A stretch of 64,000 nt of DNA, from assembly GCA_016703545.1 (NCBI GenBank), contig JADJBX010000001.1, forward strand, positions 124,001 to 188,000, given 5' to 3'. Of this stretch, positions 6,990 through 16,627 are shown piece after piece; position 1 is the first letter of the stretch, and each line of letters opens with the position of its first letter. This DNA comes from Candidatus Amarobacillus elongatus (lineage in GTDB: Bacteria > Chloroflexota > Dehalococcoidia > Tepidiformales > Tepidiformaceae). Position numbers and translations under genes: made by a program. The notes under the pieces were generated by a model, which was not told the origin of the DNA, searched no databases, and saw only the letters and a program-made list of their open reading frames with translations.

Positions 6990-7968
6990 CGTGCAGGAAC
7001 GGCCGGCACCGGGGCCCGCCGAAGCGCCGGCGTGGCGCCACAAGGACCTGCTCGACACCGACGTGCTCTCGCGGGCCGACATCGACCTCGTGATGGAAAC
7101 CGCCGACGCGATGCTCGAAGTGCGATCGCGGCCGGTGGCGAAGGTGGCCACGCTGCGCGGCGCCACCGTCGTCACGCTCTTCTACGAACAGAGCACGCGG
7201 ACCCGCGCCAGCTTCGAGGTCGCTGCGAAGGCGATGGGCGCCGATGTGGTCAACCTGACCGCGTCGGGGAGTTCGGTGGTGAAGGGCGAATCGCTCGTGG
7301 ACACGGTGCGCACGCTCGAGGCCATCGGCGCGGACCTGCTGGTGATGCGGCACGACCGGTCGGGCGCGCCCTATCTCGCGGCGAAGAACACGAAGGCGGG
7401 CGTCATCAACGGCGGCGATGGCACGCACGCCCACCCCACGCAGGCGCTGCTCGACCTGTTCACGATGCGCCGGCACCTCGGCGCGCTCGATGGCAAGAAG
7501 GTCGTCATCGTCGGCGACGTGCTGCACAGCCGCGTTGCCCGCTCGAACGTGTGGTCGCTGCTGGCGGCGGGGGCGAACGTGACCCTCTGCGGCCCGGCAA
7601 CGCTGTTGCCGCGGACACTCGCGAGCGCTGGCGGCGAAGAGGGACGCGTCGCGCTCACGGCCGACCTCGACCGCGCGCTCGTGGACGCGGACGTGGTGAT
7701 GGCGCTTCGCATTCAGAAGGAGCGGCAGGCGACGGGGCTCATCCCATCGCTGCGGGAGTACATCAACGGCTACCAGGTGAACGCGACGCGGCTGGCGCGG
7801 GCGAAGCCGGGAGCGCTGGTCATGCACCCCGGGCCGATGAACGAAGGCATCGAGATCTCCCCGGAAGCCGCCCACGGGCTCGCTTCGGTCATCGAGGAAC
7901 AGGTCGCCAACGGGGTCGCCGTCCGGATGGCGGTGCTCTATCTCATGGCGACGGCGAGGACGAAATGA
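6982..7968 (+). CDS. pyrB: Aspartate carbamoyltransferase catalytic subunit
   Basis: 328 residues. Carries out carbamoyl phosphate + aspartate to N-carbamoyl aspartate, the committed step of pyrimidine synthesis. Carbamoyl-phosphate loop STRTR at residues 71-75, the DGTHAHPTQALLDLF segment, and the aspartate loop HPGPMNEG near the C-terminus are all present. An N-terminal ~15-residue Pro/Ala extension precedes the first helix. No pyrI regulatory subunit is found, so feedback probably comes from PyrR attenuation. Overlaps pyrR by eight bases and pyrC by four (ATGA). Confidence 0.97.
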   Translation: MIDVQERPAPGPAEAPAWRHKDLLDTDVLSRADIDLVMETADAMLEVRSRPVAKVATLRGATVVTLFYEQSTRTRASFEVAAKAMGADVVNLTASGSSVVKGESLVDTVRTLEAIGADLLVMRHDRSGAPYLAAKNTKAGVINGGDGTHAHPTQALLDLFTMRRHLGALDGKKVVIVGDVLHSRVARSNVWSLLAAGANVTLCGPATLLPRTLASAGGEEGRVALTADLDRALVDADVVMALRIQKERQATGLIPSLREYINGYQVNATRLARAKPGALVMHPGPMNEGIEISPEAAHGLASVIEEQVANGVAVRMAVLYLMATARTK

Positions 7969-9287
7969 CGGACCTGCTGATTAGCGGCGGCCGGGTGATC
8001 GACCCTGCCAACGGCCTCGACGCGCAGCTCGACGTGCTGCTGCGCGATGGCCGGGTCTCGGCCGTGGGCAAGAGCCTCTTCGCAAGCGACTCGGTCCGTT
8101 ATGACGTGACGGGCTGCATCGTCACTCCCGGGTTCGTGGATCTCCATGCCCACCTGCGGGAGCCCGGCTTCGAACAGAAGGGGACCATCGCGACGGAGAC
8201 GCTGGCGGCGTTACGGGGCGGCTTCACCACCATCTGCGCGATGCCGAACACCGTCCCGGCGCCGGATTCCGCGCCGGTCGTAAAGGCGCTGCTGGAGCGC
8301 ATCGGTGCGGACGCGCGGGTTCGCGTGTTCCCCATCGGCGCGGTCACGCGTGGCCGCGACGGGAAAGCGCTGGCTAACCTCGCGGAGGCGGCCGGCGCCG
8401 GGTGCGTGGCGTTCAGCGACGACGGCAGCCCCGTGGCCGATGGGCAGCTCATGCGAAACGCGCTCACGCTGCTGGGCTCGCTGGGCCTGCCGCTTTCGGA
8501 ACACAGCGACGACCCGGTGCTGAACGCCGGGGGGGTGATGAACGAGGGCCGCGTGAGCGAGCGTCTCGGGCTCGCGGGGCAGCCGGCGGCGGCGGAAGTG
8601 ACCGCCATCGCCCGCAACCTGGCGCTGGCGGAGGCAACGGGCGGCCGCCTGCACGTCGCGCATATCACGACCGCGCGCGGCCTCGAGCTGGTGGCCGAGG
8701 CGAAGGCGCGCGGCCTCGCCGTGACCTGCGAAGTGACCCCGAGCCACCTCTTCCTGACCGAGGACGCGGTCTTCGGCCCCGGCCCCGCGCCCGCCTACGA
8801 CACGAATGCGAAGATCAATCCGCCGTTGCGCACCGAGGCGGACCGGCAGGCGCTCATTCGCGGGCTGAACGAGGGCATCATCGACGCGATCGCGACGGAC
8901 CACGCGCCGCACGCGCGCGAGGACAAGCTGTGCGAGTTCGATTACGCCGCGCCCGGCATCGCCTGTTTCGAGACGGCGGCCGGCACGTTGCTGACGCAGG
9001 TGGCGCGGGGCGAGCTGGACCTCGTGCGCGTCATCGCGGCGCTCACGGCGCAGCCGGCCCGGGCCTGGAAGCTGGACGCGCGGGTTGCGGGCCTCGGCAC
9101 GCTCTCGCCGGGGGCGCCGGGGGACATCGTCATCCTCGACCCGGCGATGGAGTGGACCGTCGACACGCGGACGTTCGCGACGAAGGGAAAGAACACGCCG
9201 CTGCAGGGCACCTCGCTCACGGGCGGCGTACGGGCCGTCATCATGGGCGGAGTGGTAGCGCACGAAGTGGAGGTGGCACATGACTGA
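7965..9287 (+). CDS. pyrC: Dihydroorotase (class I)
   Basis: 440 residues from ATG 7965, which overlaps the pyrB stop (ATGA); an apparent longer frame starting at 7032 runs through pyrB out of phase and is not real. Amidohydrolase fold with zinc ligands in DLHAHLREPG (H61, H63) and the late ATDHAPH motif holding the catalytic Asp. Cyclises N-carbamoyl aspartate to dihydroorotate. Length and the HAHLREPG motif mark the longer bacterial class I form. Overlaps carA by eight bases. Confidence 0.96.
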   Translation: MTDLLISGGRVIDPANGLDAQLDVLLRDGRVSAVGKSLFASDSVRYDVTGCIVTPGFVDLHAHLREPGFEQKGTIATETLAALRGGFTTICAMPNTVPAPDSAPVVKALLERIGADARVRVFPIGAVTRGRDGKALANLAEAAGAGCVAFSDDGSPVADGQLMRNALTLLGSLGLPLSEHSDDPVLNAGGVMNEGRVSERLGLAGQPAAAEVTAIARNLALAEATGGRLHVAHITTARGLELVAEAKARGLAVTCEVTPSHLFLTEDAVFGPGPAPAYDTNAKINPPLRTEADRQALIRGLNEGIIDAIATDHAPHAREDKLCEFDYAAPGIACFETAAGTLLTQVARGELDLVRVIAALTAQPARAWKLDARVAGLGTLSPGAPGDIVILDPAMEWTVDTRTFATKGKNTPLQGTSLTGGVRAVIMGGVVAHEVEVAHD

Positions 9288-10377
9288 GGAAGCGCTGCTC
9301 GTCCTCGCGGACGGGTCGGTGTTCGCGGGGCGGGCGATTGGCGCGCCGGGCCGCGCGGACGGCGAGGTGGTGTTCAACACCTCCATGACCGGCTACCAGG
9401 AGATGCTCACGGACCCCTCGTACGCGGGGCAGCTGCTGACGCTGACGTACCCGATGATCGGGAACTACGGCGTGGACGCGAAGGTCGAGGAATCCGGCCG
9501 CATTCAGCCGACGGGGCTGATTGTTCGGGAAGCCGCGGCCTTCGCCAGCCACCTGCGATCGGCGGGGCTGCTCGAGGAGTACTTGAAGGCGCGCGGCGTG
9601 GTCGCCATCGACCAGGTGGACACGCGCGCGGTCACGCGACGCATTCGCCGCCACGGCGTCATGCTCGGCACCATCACGACGGACGAGACGGCTGCACAGG
9701 CGCTGGCGCGCGTGCAGGCGATGCCCGGATACGACGACACGAACTGGGTGGACACCGTCACGACCGACAGTGCCTACGAGTGGGACGCGCCGGGCGAGCC
9801 GCGGTACCGGGTCGCGCTGCTGGACGGCGGCGTGAAGCGAAACATCATGCGGTCGCTGGCGGCGCGAGGGTGTGCGGTGCGTGTGTTCCCATCGCATGTG
9901 CACGCCGGCGAACTGCTCGCGCTGAAGCCGGACGGCATCGTGCTTTCGCCCGGGCCCGGTGACCCGCGACTGCTGAACGCGGTGGTGGAGGAGACCCGCG
10001 CGCTCATCGGGAAGGCGCCGATTCTCGGTATCTGCCTCGGGCACCAGGTGGCGGCGCAGGCGCTGGGGGCGGGGACCTTCAAGCTGCCGTTCGGCCACCG
10101 GGGCGGGAATCACCCGGTGAAGGACATGGTCACGGGACAGGTGACGATCACGGCGCAGAACCACGGGTACGCCGTGGACGCGGACCATCTCGACGCCTCG
10201 GCGTACGTGAGCCACATTAACCTGAACGACCGGACGGTCGAGGGAATCGCCATGCGGAACGAGCCGCTCATGACGATCCAGTACCATTCCGAAGCCTGCC
10301 CCGGGCCGCTGGACAACACTGAGATTTTCGACCGGTTCATAGCAATGATGGCAGCAGTGCCAGGAGGGGTTTCATGA
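9280..10377 (+). CDS. carA: Carbamoyl-phosphate synthase small (glutaminase) subunit
   Basis: 365 residues. N-terminal CarA-specific domain (VFNTSMTGYQEMLTDPSY), then a class I glutamine amidotransferase domain with nucleophile C252 in GICLGHQ and the H336/E338 pair in QYHSEACPGP. It hydrolyses glutamine and channels ammonia to CarB. Begins inside the pyrC stop region and its own stop overlaps the GNAT start (ATGA), so translation is coupled along the operon even though carB is two genes further down. Confidence 0.97.
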   Translation: MTEEALLVLADGSVFAGRAIGAPGRADGEVVFNTSMTGYQEMLTDPSYAGQLLTLTYPMIGNYGVDAKVEESGRIQPTGLIVREAAAFASHLRSAGLLEEYLKARGVVAIDQVDTRAVTRRIRRHGVMLGTITTDETAAQALARVQAMPGYDDTNWVDTVTTDSAYEWDAPGEPRYRVALLDGGVKRNIMRSLAARGCAVRVFPSHVHAGELLALKPDGIVLSPGPGDPRLLNAVVEETRALIGKAPILGICLGHQVAAQALGAGTFKLPFGHRGGNHPVKDMVTGQVTITAQNHGYAVDADHLDASAYVSHINLNDRTVEGIAMRNEPLMTIQYHSEACPGPLDNTEIFDRFIAMMAAVPGGVS

Positions 10378-10823
10378 CACGGCCAACCGAACTTCGACGG
10401 GCAACGGAACAGGATGCCGACGATGTGGCGGCGATCGCGCGCGCCCTCGAAGGGAAGAACACCGCCCTCGCGCCGGACTTCGATGTCGAGCACGCGCGCC
10501 AGTGGATCAAGCGCCTCGGTGAAAGCGGGACGATGATCCTGGCCGTCGACGGCAGCATCCCGGTGGCGTTTGGGACGCTCGACTTCGATACCTCCGAGCC
10601 GGAGACGGGCGTGCTCGGCGTCTGGGTTGCGCCGGACCACCGCCGCCGCGGCCTCGCGACGGATATCGCGGAGGAGCTGGTGGAGTTCGCACGGGAGCAC
10701 GGGTACCGGCGGATTCGCGGCCGCCTGCCCGACGGGAATGAGCCGGCGCTGAGCTTCCTGTCGTCCATCGGGGCGATGGTGCCGCTTCGCAACCCGAGTA
10801 TGAGCTTCGAGCTGCCGCTGTAG
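10374..10823 (+). CDS. GNAT-family N-acetyltransferase within the pyr operon
   Basis: 149 residues. GNAT fold with acetyl-CoA loop VAPDHRRRGLATDIAEELV (motif A, Q/RxxGxA type) at ~82-100 and a preceding beta-strand LGVWV. The acceptor substrate cannot be read from the sequence. It overlaps carA by four bases and is followed three bases later by a membrane protein, so it is made with the pyrimidine enzymes. Its position between carA and carB is odd; whether it has a pyrimidine-related role is unknown. Confidence 0.85.
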   Translation: MTRPTELRRATEQDADDVAAIARALEGKNTALAPDFDVEHARQWIKRLGESGTMILAVDGSIPVAFGTLDFDTSEPETGVLGVWVAPDHRRRGLATDIAEELVEFAREHGYRRIRGRLPDGNEPALSFLSSIGAMVPLRNPSMSFELPL

Positions 10824-10826
10824 AGG

Positions 10827-11315
10827 ATGCACATGGCGCGCCGCGGGCAGGATGAGTACGTGATTGGTGCGACCCGGAGGAACCCGGGGCGGCGAAACAA
10901 CGCGCCCATCTCCGGGGGGCCGCGGCGCCGTTCGCGGTTCGTGCCGGAGCTGCTCATCACGTTCGCGGCGATCGGCTGGGTGATGGCGATCGTGATCGCG
11001 GGCGCGTCGTTCGCCGACGACAGCATCACGTCCGGGGAAGCCGGGCAGATGCTGGCGCGCGTGTTCGCGGGCGCGCTCGGGATCGCGGCGCTGTTCGTGT
11101 TCCTGCTGGCCGTCGCCATCCTCGGCGAGGAGCGCGGGCGGCAGGAGCATTACATGCTGCCGGTCACGCTCGGCGTTCTCATCGGCGTGCCCGAGGCACT
11201 GCTCTTCCTCGCCCCGGCGGGCCGCTACCTGCCCATCCCATTCGTCCTGCTCCTGCTCCTGCTCCGTCCGGTGCGCCGTCTGCTGACGGGGATACTGCCC
11301 GGCGGGGGAAGGTAG
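10827..11315 (+). CDS. Hypothetical membrane protein within the pyr operon
   Basis: 162 residues (start ATG 10827 after GTAGAGG; ATG 10833 also possible). A basic N-terminal tail of ~40 residues (many Arg, Pro and Gly) is followed by about four hydrophobic segments: ELLITFAAIGWVMAIVIAG, ARVFAGALGIAALFVFLLAV, LPVTLGVLIGVPEALLFLA and PFVLLLLLL. No known motif. It sits directly upstream of carB. Could be a small membrane accessory protein; function unknown. Confidence 0.7.
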   Translation: MHMARRGQDEYVIGATRRNPGRRNNAPISGGPRRRSRFVPELLITFAAIGWVMAIVIAGASFADDSITSGEAGQMLARVFAGALGIAALFVFLLAVAILGEERGRQEHYMLPVTLGVLIGVPEALLFLAPAGRYLPIPFVLLLLLLRPVRRLLTGILPGGGR

Positions 11316-11418
11316 GCAGGATGCGGCGCCGTACCAGGTTCACCCCCCGCCCATGGCGAGGGGCAGCCTTTCCACGAATTCGATACCAGCGACCGGCGGA
11401 GAGCCGGGGAGGATGCAC

Positions 11419-14400
11419 GTGAAGCCAGCCAGCGTACTCATCATCGGGAGCGGGCCGATCGTCATCGGCCAGGCGGCCGAGTTCGACTACGCCGGTACCC
11501 AGGCGTGCAAGGCCGTGCGCGAGGAAGGCGTGCGCAGCATCCTCGTCAATTCGAACCCGGCCACGATCATGACGGACCTCGAAGTCGCGGACGCGGTGTA
11601 CGTCGAGCCGCTGACGGTGCCAGTGCTGGAGCGGATCATCGCGAAGGAACGGCCCGAGGCGCTCCTGCCGACGCTCGGCGGACAGACGGGCTTGAACCTG
11701 GCGGTGGCGCTGCACAACGCGGGCGTGCTGGAGAAGTACAACGTGCGGCTGCTCGGCACCCCCCTCGAGGGCATCCGCCGGGCCGAGGACCGCGAGCTCT
11801 TCCGGGACATGCTCGCGAAGCTGGGCGAGCCCGTCCTCGAAAGCGAAATCTGCCACACCATCGACGAGTGCGTGGCCGCGGCCGAGAAGATCGGCCTGCC
11901 CGTGGTCATCCGGCCGGCGTACACGCTGGGCGGCACGGGCGGCGGCATGGCCTTCACGTGGGAACAGCTCCGCGCGACCGCGGAGAGCGGCCTGGAGGCG
12001 AGCCCGATTACGCAGGTCCTGGTCGAGAAGAACCTGCTCGGCTGGAAGGAAGTCGAGTACGAGGTGATGCGCGACGGCGCGGGCAACTGCATCACCATCT
12101 GCAACATGGAGAACCTCGACCCGATGGGCGTCCACACGGGGGACTCCATCGTCGTGGCGCCCTCGCAGACGCTGAGCGACAAGGACTATCAGATGCTGCG
12201 CTCCTCGGCGCTGCGCATCATCAGCGAGCTGGGCATCGAAGGTGGCTGCAATGTGCAGTTCTCCCTCGCCCCCCGCAAGGACGTGTGCGACTGGAAGGGT
12301 GACCCCGACGACCCGCTGCCGTACCACGTGATCGAAGTGAACCCGCGCGTATCGCGCTCGTCGGCGCTGGCATCGAAGGCGACGGGGTATCCGATCGCGC
12401 GGGTGGCGGCAAAGATCGCGTGCGGCAAGACGCTCGACGAGATCCCGAACGCGGTCACGCGCAAGACCACGGCCGCGTTCGAACCCGCGCTGGACTACTG
12501 CGTGGTGAAGATCCCGCGCTGGCCGTTCGACAAGTTCGCGCTCGGCGACCGCCGGTTGGGGACGCAGATGAAGGCGACGGGCGAGGTCATGGCCATCGAC
12601 CGTGGCTTCGAGGCGGCCCTGAACAAGGCCGTCCGCTCGCTGGAAGTGGGCGGGCGATCGCTGCTGTGGGAGCGGCCGGAGTGGCGCAACCCGGAGCACG
12701 AGATCCCGCTGGTGGCGACGGACGAACGGCTGTGGGGACTGATCGCGGAGCTGCGGCGTGGCACCCCCATGCTGGAGGTCGCACACCGCTCCAACGGCGT
12801 CGACCCATGGTTCCTGGAACGGCTGCTGAACATCGTGAACATGGAACGGCGGCTGCTGAACGAGCCGCTGCACCCGGAGCTGTTGCGCGACGCCAAGCGG
12901 CTCGGGTTCAGCGACGAAATGGTGGGGCAGCTGGCGGACCGGCTCCCGGAGCAGATCCGGGCGTTCCGGCACGAGAACGGCATTCGGCCGGTCTACAAGA
13001 TGGTGGACACATGCGCGGCCGAGTTCGACGCGGCGACGCCGTATTTCTACAGCACCTATGAGCAGGAGAACGAGGCCATCGCCGAGCCGGGCCGGGGCGC
13101 GGTCGTGGTGGGCAGCGGGCCCATCCGCATCGGGCAGGGGATCGAGTTCGACTACGCCAGCGTGCACGCCGCCTGGGCGCTGCAGGACGCGGGATTGCGC
13201 TCGATCATGGTCAATTCGAACCCGGAAACGGTGAGCACGGACTTCGATACCAGTGACCGGCTCTACTTCGAGCCGCTGGACGAAGAGGCGGTGCGCGACA
13301 TCATCGAGAACGAGCAGGGGGCGGAAGCGGAGCCGCCGGCGAGCATCGTGCAGTTCGGCGGGCAGACGGCGATCAACCTCGCGGAGCCGCTGCGGCGGGC
13401 GGGCCTGCCCATCATCGGGTCCAGCGCGGAGGCGATCGACACCGCGGAGGACCGGCGCCTCTTCGAGCGGTTCCTGCAGGACCTCGGCATCCCGCAGCCG
13501 CCGGGAGCGGCCATCTTCACGCTGGACGAGGCACTGAAGACCGCGCAGACCATCGGCTATCCCGTGCTCGTGCGCCCTTCGTACGTGCTGGGCGGGCGAG
13601 CGATGGAAGTGGTGCAGAACGCCACCGAGATGGTCGGCTTTCTCGCACTCGCGACGGAGGCGGCGCAGGGCAAGCCGGTGCTCATCGACAAGTTCCTCGA
13701 AGGGCGCGAGGTCGAGGTGGACGCCATCTGCGACGGCCACCAGGTCCTCATCCCCGGCATCATGGAGCACATCGAGCGGGCCGGCGTGCACTCGGGGGAC
13801 TCGATGGCGGTCTACCCGCCCATGCACCTGAAGGACGACGAGAAAGAGGTCCTGCGGGATTACACGGAGCGGATCGTGCTGGGGCTTGGCGCGGTCGGGC
13901 TGACGAACATCCAGTACGTGGTGCTGCCACGGGAAGCCGGCGATGCGCCGCGGGTCTTCGTGCTCGAAGTGAACCCGCGGGCGAGCCGCACGGTACCGTT
14001 CCTTTCGAAGGTGACGGGCGTGCCGATGGTGCAGCTCGCCGTCGGCGCGATGCTCGGCCGGACGCTGAAGGACGCGGGCTTCCCCTCGGGGCTGTGGCCG
14101 GAACGGAACCTCGTCGCGATCAAGGCGCCCGTGTTCTCGATGTCCAAGCTTGTGGGCGTGGACACCTACCTCGGGCCGGAGATGAAGAGCACGGGCGAGG
14201 TCATGGGCATCGATCGCACCTTCGAAGGCGCGCTGACGAAGGCGCTGATGTCGAGCGACCTCGCGCTCAAGCCAAATGCGTCCATTCTCCTGAGCATCAG
14301 CGACCAGACGAAGGCGGACGCCCTGCCGCTCATTCGCAAGCTCGCGGATGCGGGCTACACGATGTACGGGACCGAGGGCACGGCGGCGATGATCACGGCG

Positions 14401-14676
14401 CTGGGCATCCCCGCGAAGGCGGTGACGAAGGTGCTTTCGGGGGAGCACCCGACGGTTGTGGACGTCATCCAGGATGGCACCGTGCAGTGCGTGATTAACA
14501 CGCCCGAGGGGCGGCTCACCGGTTCGCTGCGCGACGGGTTCCACATCCGGCGGGCGGCGGCGGAGAAGCGCATCCCCTGCTTCACCTCCATGGACACGGC
14601 GGGCGCCGCGATCGACGCGCTCACCCACGGGGCGGAGTTCGAAGTGGCAACGCTGCGGGAGTACCTCGGGCAATGA
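11419..14676 (+). CDS. carB: Carbamoyl-phosphate synthase large subunit
   Basis: ~1085 residues, the normal CarB length. Two homologous ATP-grasp halves: the first opens with SVLIIGSGPIVIGQAAEFDY, the second with AVVVGSGPIRIGQGIEFDY, each followed by oligomerisation/ATP-grasp modules (NSNPATIMTD, NSNPETVSTD). The C-terminal MGS-like domain (YTMYGTEGTAAMI) is the usual allosteric site for UMP or IMP. Start chosen at GTG 11419, which is six bases after GGGGAGG; ATG 11413 abuts that ribosome site. Uses ammonia from CarA, bicarbonate and two ATP. Stop overlaps pyrK (ATGA). Confidence 0.96.
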   Translation: MKPASVLIIGSGPIVIGQAAEFDYAGTQACKAVREEGVRSILVNSNPATIMTDLEVADAVYVEPLTVPVLERIIAKERPEALLPTLGGQTGLNLAVALHNAGVLEKYNVRLLGTPLEGIRRAEDRELFRDMLAKLGEPVLESEICHTIDECVAAAEKIGLPVVIRPAYTLGGTGGGMAFTWEQLRATAESGLEASPITQVLVEKNLLGWKEVEYEVMRDGAGNCITICNMENLDPMGVHTGDSIVVAPSQTLSDKDYQMLRSSALRIISELGIEGGCNVQFSLAPRKDVCDWKGDPDDPLPYHVIEVNPRVSRSSALASKATGYPIARVAAKIACGKTLDEIPNAVTRKTTAAFEPALDYCVVKIPRWPFDKFALGDRRLGTQMKATGEVMAIDRGFEAALNKAVRSLEVGGRSLLWERPEWRNPEHEIPLVATDERLWGLIAELRRGTPMLEVAHRSNGVDPWFLERLLNIVNMERRLLNEPLHPELLRDAKRLGFSDEMVGQLADRLPEQIRAFRHENGIRPVYKMVDTCAAEFDAATPYFYSTYEQENEAIAEPGRGAVVVGSGPIRIGQGIEFDYASVHAAWALQDAGLRSIMVNSNPETVSTDFDTSDRLYFEPLDEEAVRDIIENEQGAEAEPPASIVQFGGQTAINLAEPLRRAGLPIIGSSAEAIDTAEDRRLFERFLQDLGIPQPPGAAIFTLDEALKTAQTIGYPVLVRPSYVLGGRAMEVVQNATEMVGFLALATEAAQGKPVLIDKFLEGREVEVDAICDGHQVLIPGIMEHIERAGVHSGDSMAVYPPMHLKDDEKEVLRDYTERIVLGLGAVGLTNIQYVVLPREAGDAPRVFVLEVNPRASRTVPFLSKVTGVPMVQLAVGAMLGRTLKDAGFPSGLWPERNLVAIKAPVFSMSKLVGVDTYLGPEMKSTGEVMGIDRTFEGALTKALMSSDLALKPNASILLSISDQTKADALPLIRKLADAGYTMYGTEGTAAMITALGIPAKAVTKVLSGEHPTVVDVIQDGTVQCVINTPEGRLTGSLRDGFHIRRAAAEKRIPCFTSMDTAGAAIDALTHGAEFEVATLREYLGQ

Positions 14677-15434
14677 TCATCGAAACGGCGACGGTCCTTT
14701 CCACGGAACGCGCGTACGAAGGCGTCTTCGTCACCTGGTTCCAGGCGCCGGGCCTTTCGGCGAACGTGGAGCCGGGGCAGTTCGTCATGGTGCATTGCAG
14801 CGACGAAGGGGTGGACCCGCTGTTCGCCCGCGCCTTCAGCTACCACCGCGTGGAGAAGGATCGCTTCGCGCTGCTGTACCAGGTGGTGGGGAAGGGGAGC
14901 GGATGGCTGGCGGAACGCCAGCGCGGGGACATGGTGCGGATGTACGGCCCGCTCGGGAACGGCCTTCGCCTGCCGGAGCGGCCCGGGAACCTGCTGCTCA
15001 TCGGCGGGGGCGTGGGCATCGCCCCGATGGTGGATATGGCCGAGCGCGCCGTCGCGGCGGGCCACCAGGTGGTCGCGATGATGGGTGCGCGCACGAGCGA
15101 GCACCTGCTGCCGGCTTCGGCGTGGCCGCGCGAAGTCGAGTACGTGACGGTCACGGAGGACGGGAGCGCGGGGCCGAAGGGGTTCGTCACCCAGCACCTG
15201 GGGAAGTACCAGGAGTGGGCAAGCAAGATCTACGCCTGCGGGCCGAACCCCATGTTCATCGCGCTCGCCGATGCGTTGCGCTGGAACGGCCGCCGTCAGC
15301 AGCCGGAGATCCTGATGGAGGAGAACATGCCCTGCGGGTGGGGCATGTGCTACGGCTGCGCCATCTTCACCAAGCACGGCGTGCGGCTCTGCTGCAAGGA
15401 TGGCCCCCGCTTCAACCTCTTCGACGTGTTCTAG
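14673..15434 (+). CDS. pyrK: Dihydroorotate dehydrogenase electron-transfer subunit
   Basis: 253 residues, ferredoxin-reductase fold. FAD-binding RAFSYH (~53-58), nucleotide-binding GGGVGIAPM (111-119), CGPNPM (189-194) and a C-terminal [2Fe-2S] site with C221, C226, C229 and C240 or C241 (CGWGMCYGCA ... LCCKDG). With PyrD type 1B it couples dihydroorotate oxidation to NAD. The pyrD gene itself is not in this window, so the partner must be elsewhere. Last gene of the operon; it is convergent with a cysteine desulfurase only nine bases away. Confidence 0.9.
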   Translation: MIIETATVLSTERAYEGVFVTWFQAPGLSANVEPGQFVMVHCSDEGVDPLFARAFSYHRVEKDRFALLYQVVGKGSGWLAERQRGDMVRMYGPLGNGLRLPERPGNLLLIGGGVGIAPMVDMAERAVAAGHQVVAMMGARTSEHLLPASAWPREVEYVTVTEDGSAGPKGFVTQHLGKYQEWASKIYACGPNPMFIALADALRWNGRRQQPEILMEENMPCGWGMCYGCAIFTKHGVRLCCKDGPRFNLFDVF

Positions 15435-15442
15435 GGCTCGCG

Positions 15443-16615
15443 TTAGCCGGGGCCGGCGAGGGCGCGCAGCCGGGCGACGATCGCGGGCAGCGTTTCGAGC
15501 ACGCGGTCGATGTCCGCGCCGGTGTTCGATGCGCCGACCGTGAGGCGCAGGGACGCGTGCGCCAGGTCCGAATCGATGCCCATCGCGGTCAGCACGTGCG
15601 ACGGTTCCAGGGCGCCGGTGGTGCAGGCGCTGCCGGAGCTCGCGGCGATATCGGCCATGTCGAGCGCGAGCAGGACGCTTTCGCCCTCGACGTTCCGGAA
15701 GCAGCAGCTGAAGTTGTTCGCCAGCCGCCCGGCCGGGTCGGTGGGACCCGTGATCACGGTGTCGGGGATGCGTTCCGGGAGTTCGAACAGGAGCCGGTCG
15801 CGGAGCGCGGCGGCGTGGGCGTTGCGAGCGTCGCGCTCGTCCCACGCGAGCTTCATCGCCGTGGCCATGCCGACAACGCCCGCGACGTTCTCGGTGCCGG
15901 CGCGACGCTCCTTTTCCTGGGAGCCGCCGAGGAACATCGGCTGCCACGGGGTACGGTTCTTGATGTAGAGCAGTCCCACGCCCTTCGGCCCGTAGAGCTT
16001 GTGCCCGGCCAGGCTGAGCAGGTCCACGCCGAGGGCGGATGGCGTGATGTCGACCGAGCCGGCGGCCTGGACGGCATCGGTGTGGATGACCGTCTTCGGG
16101 TTGCGGGCGCGCACGATGCGTGCGGCCTCCGCGATCGGCTGGAGCGTGCCCACCTCGTTGTTCGCGGCCATGACGCTGACGACGGTGGTTTCGGCGGTGA
16201 TGGCGGCTTCGAGCGCCGCGAGGTCGACGGTGCCATCGGCGTCGACGGGCAGGTAGGTCGCCGAGAAGCCCTCGCGCTCCAGCTGCTCCACGGTGTGGAG
16301 GACGGCGTGGTGTTCGATGCGTGTCGTGACCAGGTGAGCGCCGCGGCCGAGAGCGCGCTGCGCGTGGGCGGCGCCGCGGATGGCCGCATTGTCGGACTCC
16401 GTGCCGCCGCTCGTGAAAACGATCTCCTTCGGCGTCGCGCCCAGCAGGTCGGCAGCGAGCTTGCGCGCGGCGTCGAGCGCGCGGCGGGCTTCCTGCCCTT
16501 CGAGGTAGATGCTCGAAGGGTTGCCCCAATAGGTCGTGTAGAACGGCCACATCGCCTCGAGGACGCGCGGGTCCGGGGGCGTGGTCGCGGCGTGGTCGAG
16601 GTAGATACGGGCCAT
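15443..16615 (-). CDS. Cysteine desulfurase (NifS/IscS-like), copy 1
   Basis: 390 residues, fold-type I PLP enzyme. N-terminal YLDHAATTP, TSGGTESDN, the EHHA segment, PLP-binding K206 in SLAGHKLYGPKG and catalytic C331 on the loop SSGSACTTGALEPSHVL. It removes sulfur from cysteine as a persulfide for Fe-S clusters or thiolation. A second paralogue lies 4.8 kb away; no iscU, sufBCD or mnmA gene is adjacent, so the specific sulfur acceptor is unclear. Upstream TACGCT, six bases before the ATG and with no ribosome site, suggests a leaderless transcript. Confidence 0.94.
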   Translation of the reverse strand: MARIYLDHAATTPPDPRVLEAMWPFYTTYWGNPSSIYLEGQEARRALDAARKLAADLLGATPKEIVFTSGGTESDNAAIRGAAHAQRALGRGAHLVTTRIEHHAVLHTVEQLEREGFSATYLPVDADGTVDLAALEAAITAETTVVSVMAANNEVGTLQPIAEAARIVRARNPKTVIHTDAVQAAGSVDITPSALGVDLLSLAGHKLYGPKGVGLLYIKNRTPWQPMFLGGSQEKERRAGTENVAGVVGMATAMKLAWDERDARNAHAAALRDRLLFELPERIPDTVITGPTDPAGRLANNFSCCFRNVEGESVLLALDMADIAASSGSACTTGALEPSHVLTAMGIDSDLAHASLRLTVGASNTGADIDRVLETLPAIVARLRALAGPG

Positions 16616-16621
16616 GAAAAG

Positions 16622-16627
16622 AGCGTA
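16622..16627 (-). promoter_or_regulatory. Leaderless -10 (TACGCT) for cysteine desulfurase copy 1
   Basis: Minus strand TACGCT-CTTTTC-ATG: a six-base gap and no Shine-Dalgarno. Confidence 0.55.

Noticed and set aside
7032..7964. N-terminal extension of the dihydroorotase frame
   Set aside because: The first 311 codons are out-of-phase pyrB sequence; the real start is the ATGA overlap at 7965.
11179..14673. 1164-residue open frame on the minus strand across carB
   Set aside because: It lies antisense to carB, a complete gene with all motifs, and its composition (His/Arg/Asp/Leu-rich) is the typical shadow of high-GC coding DNA.
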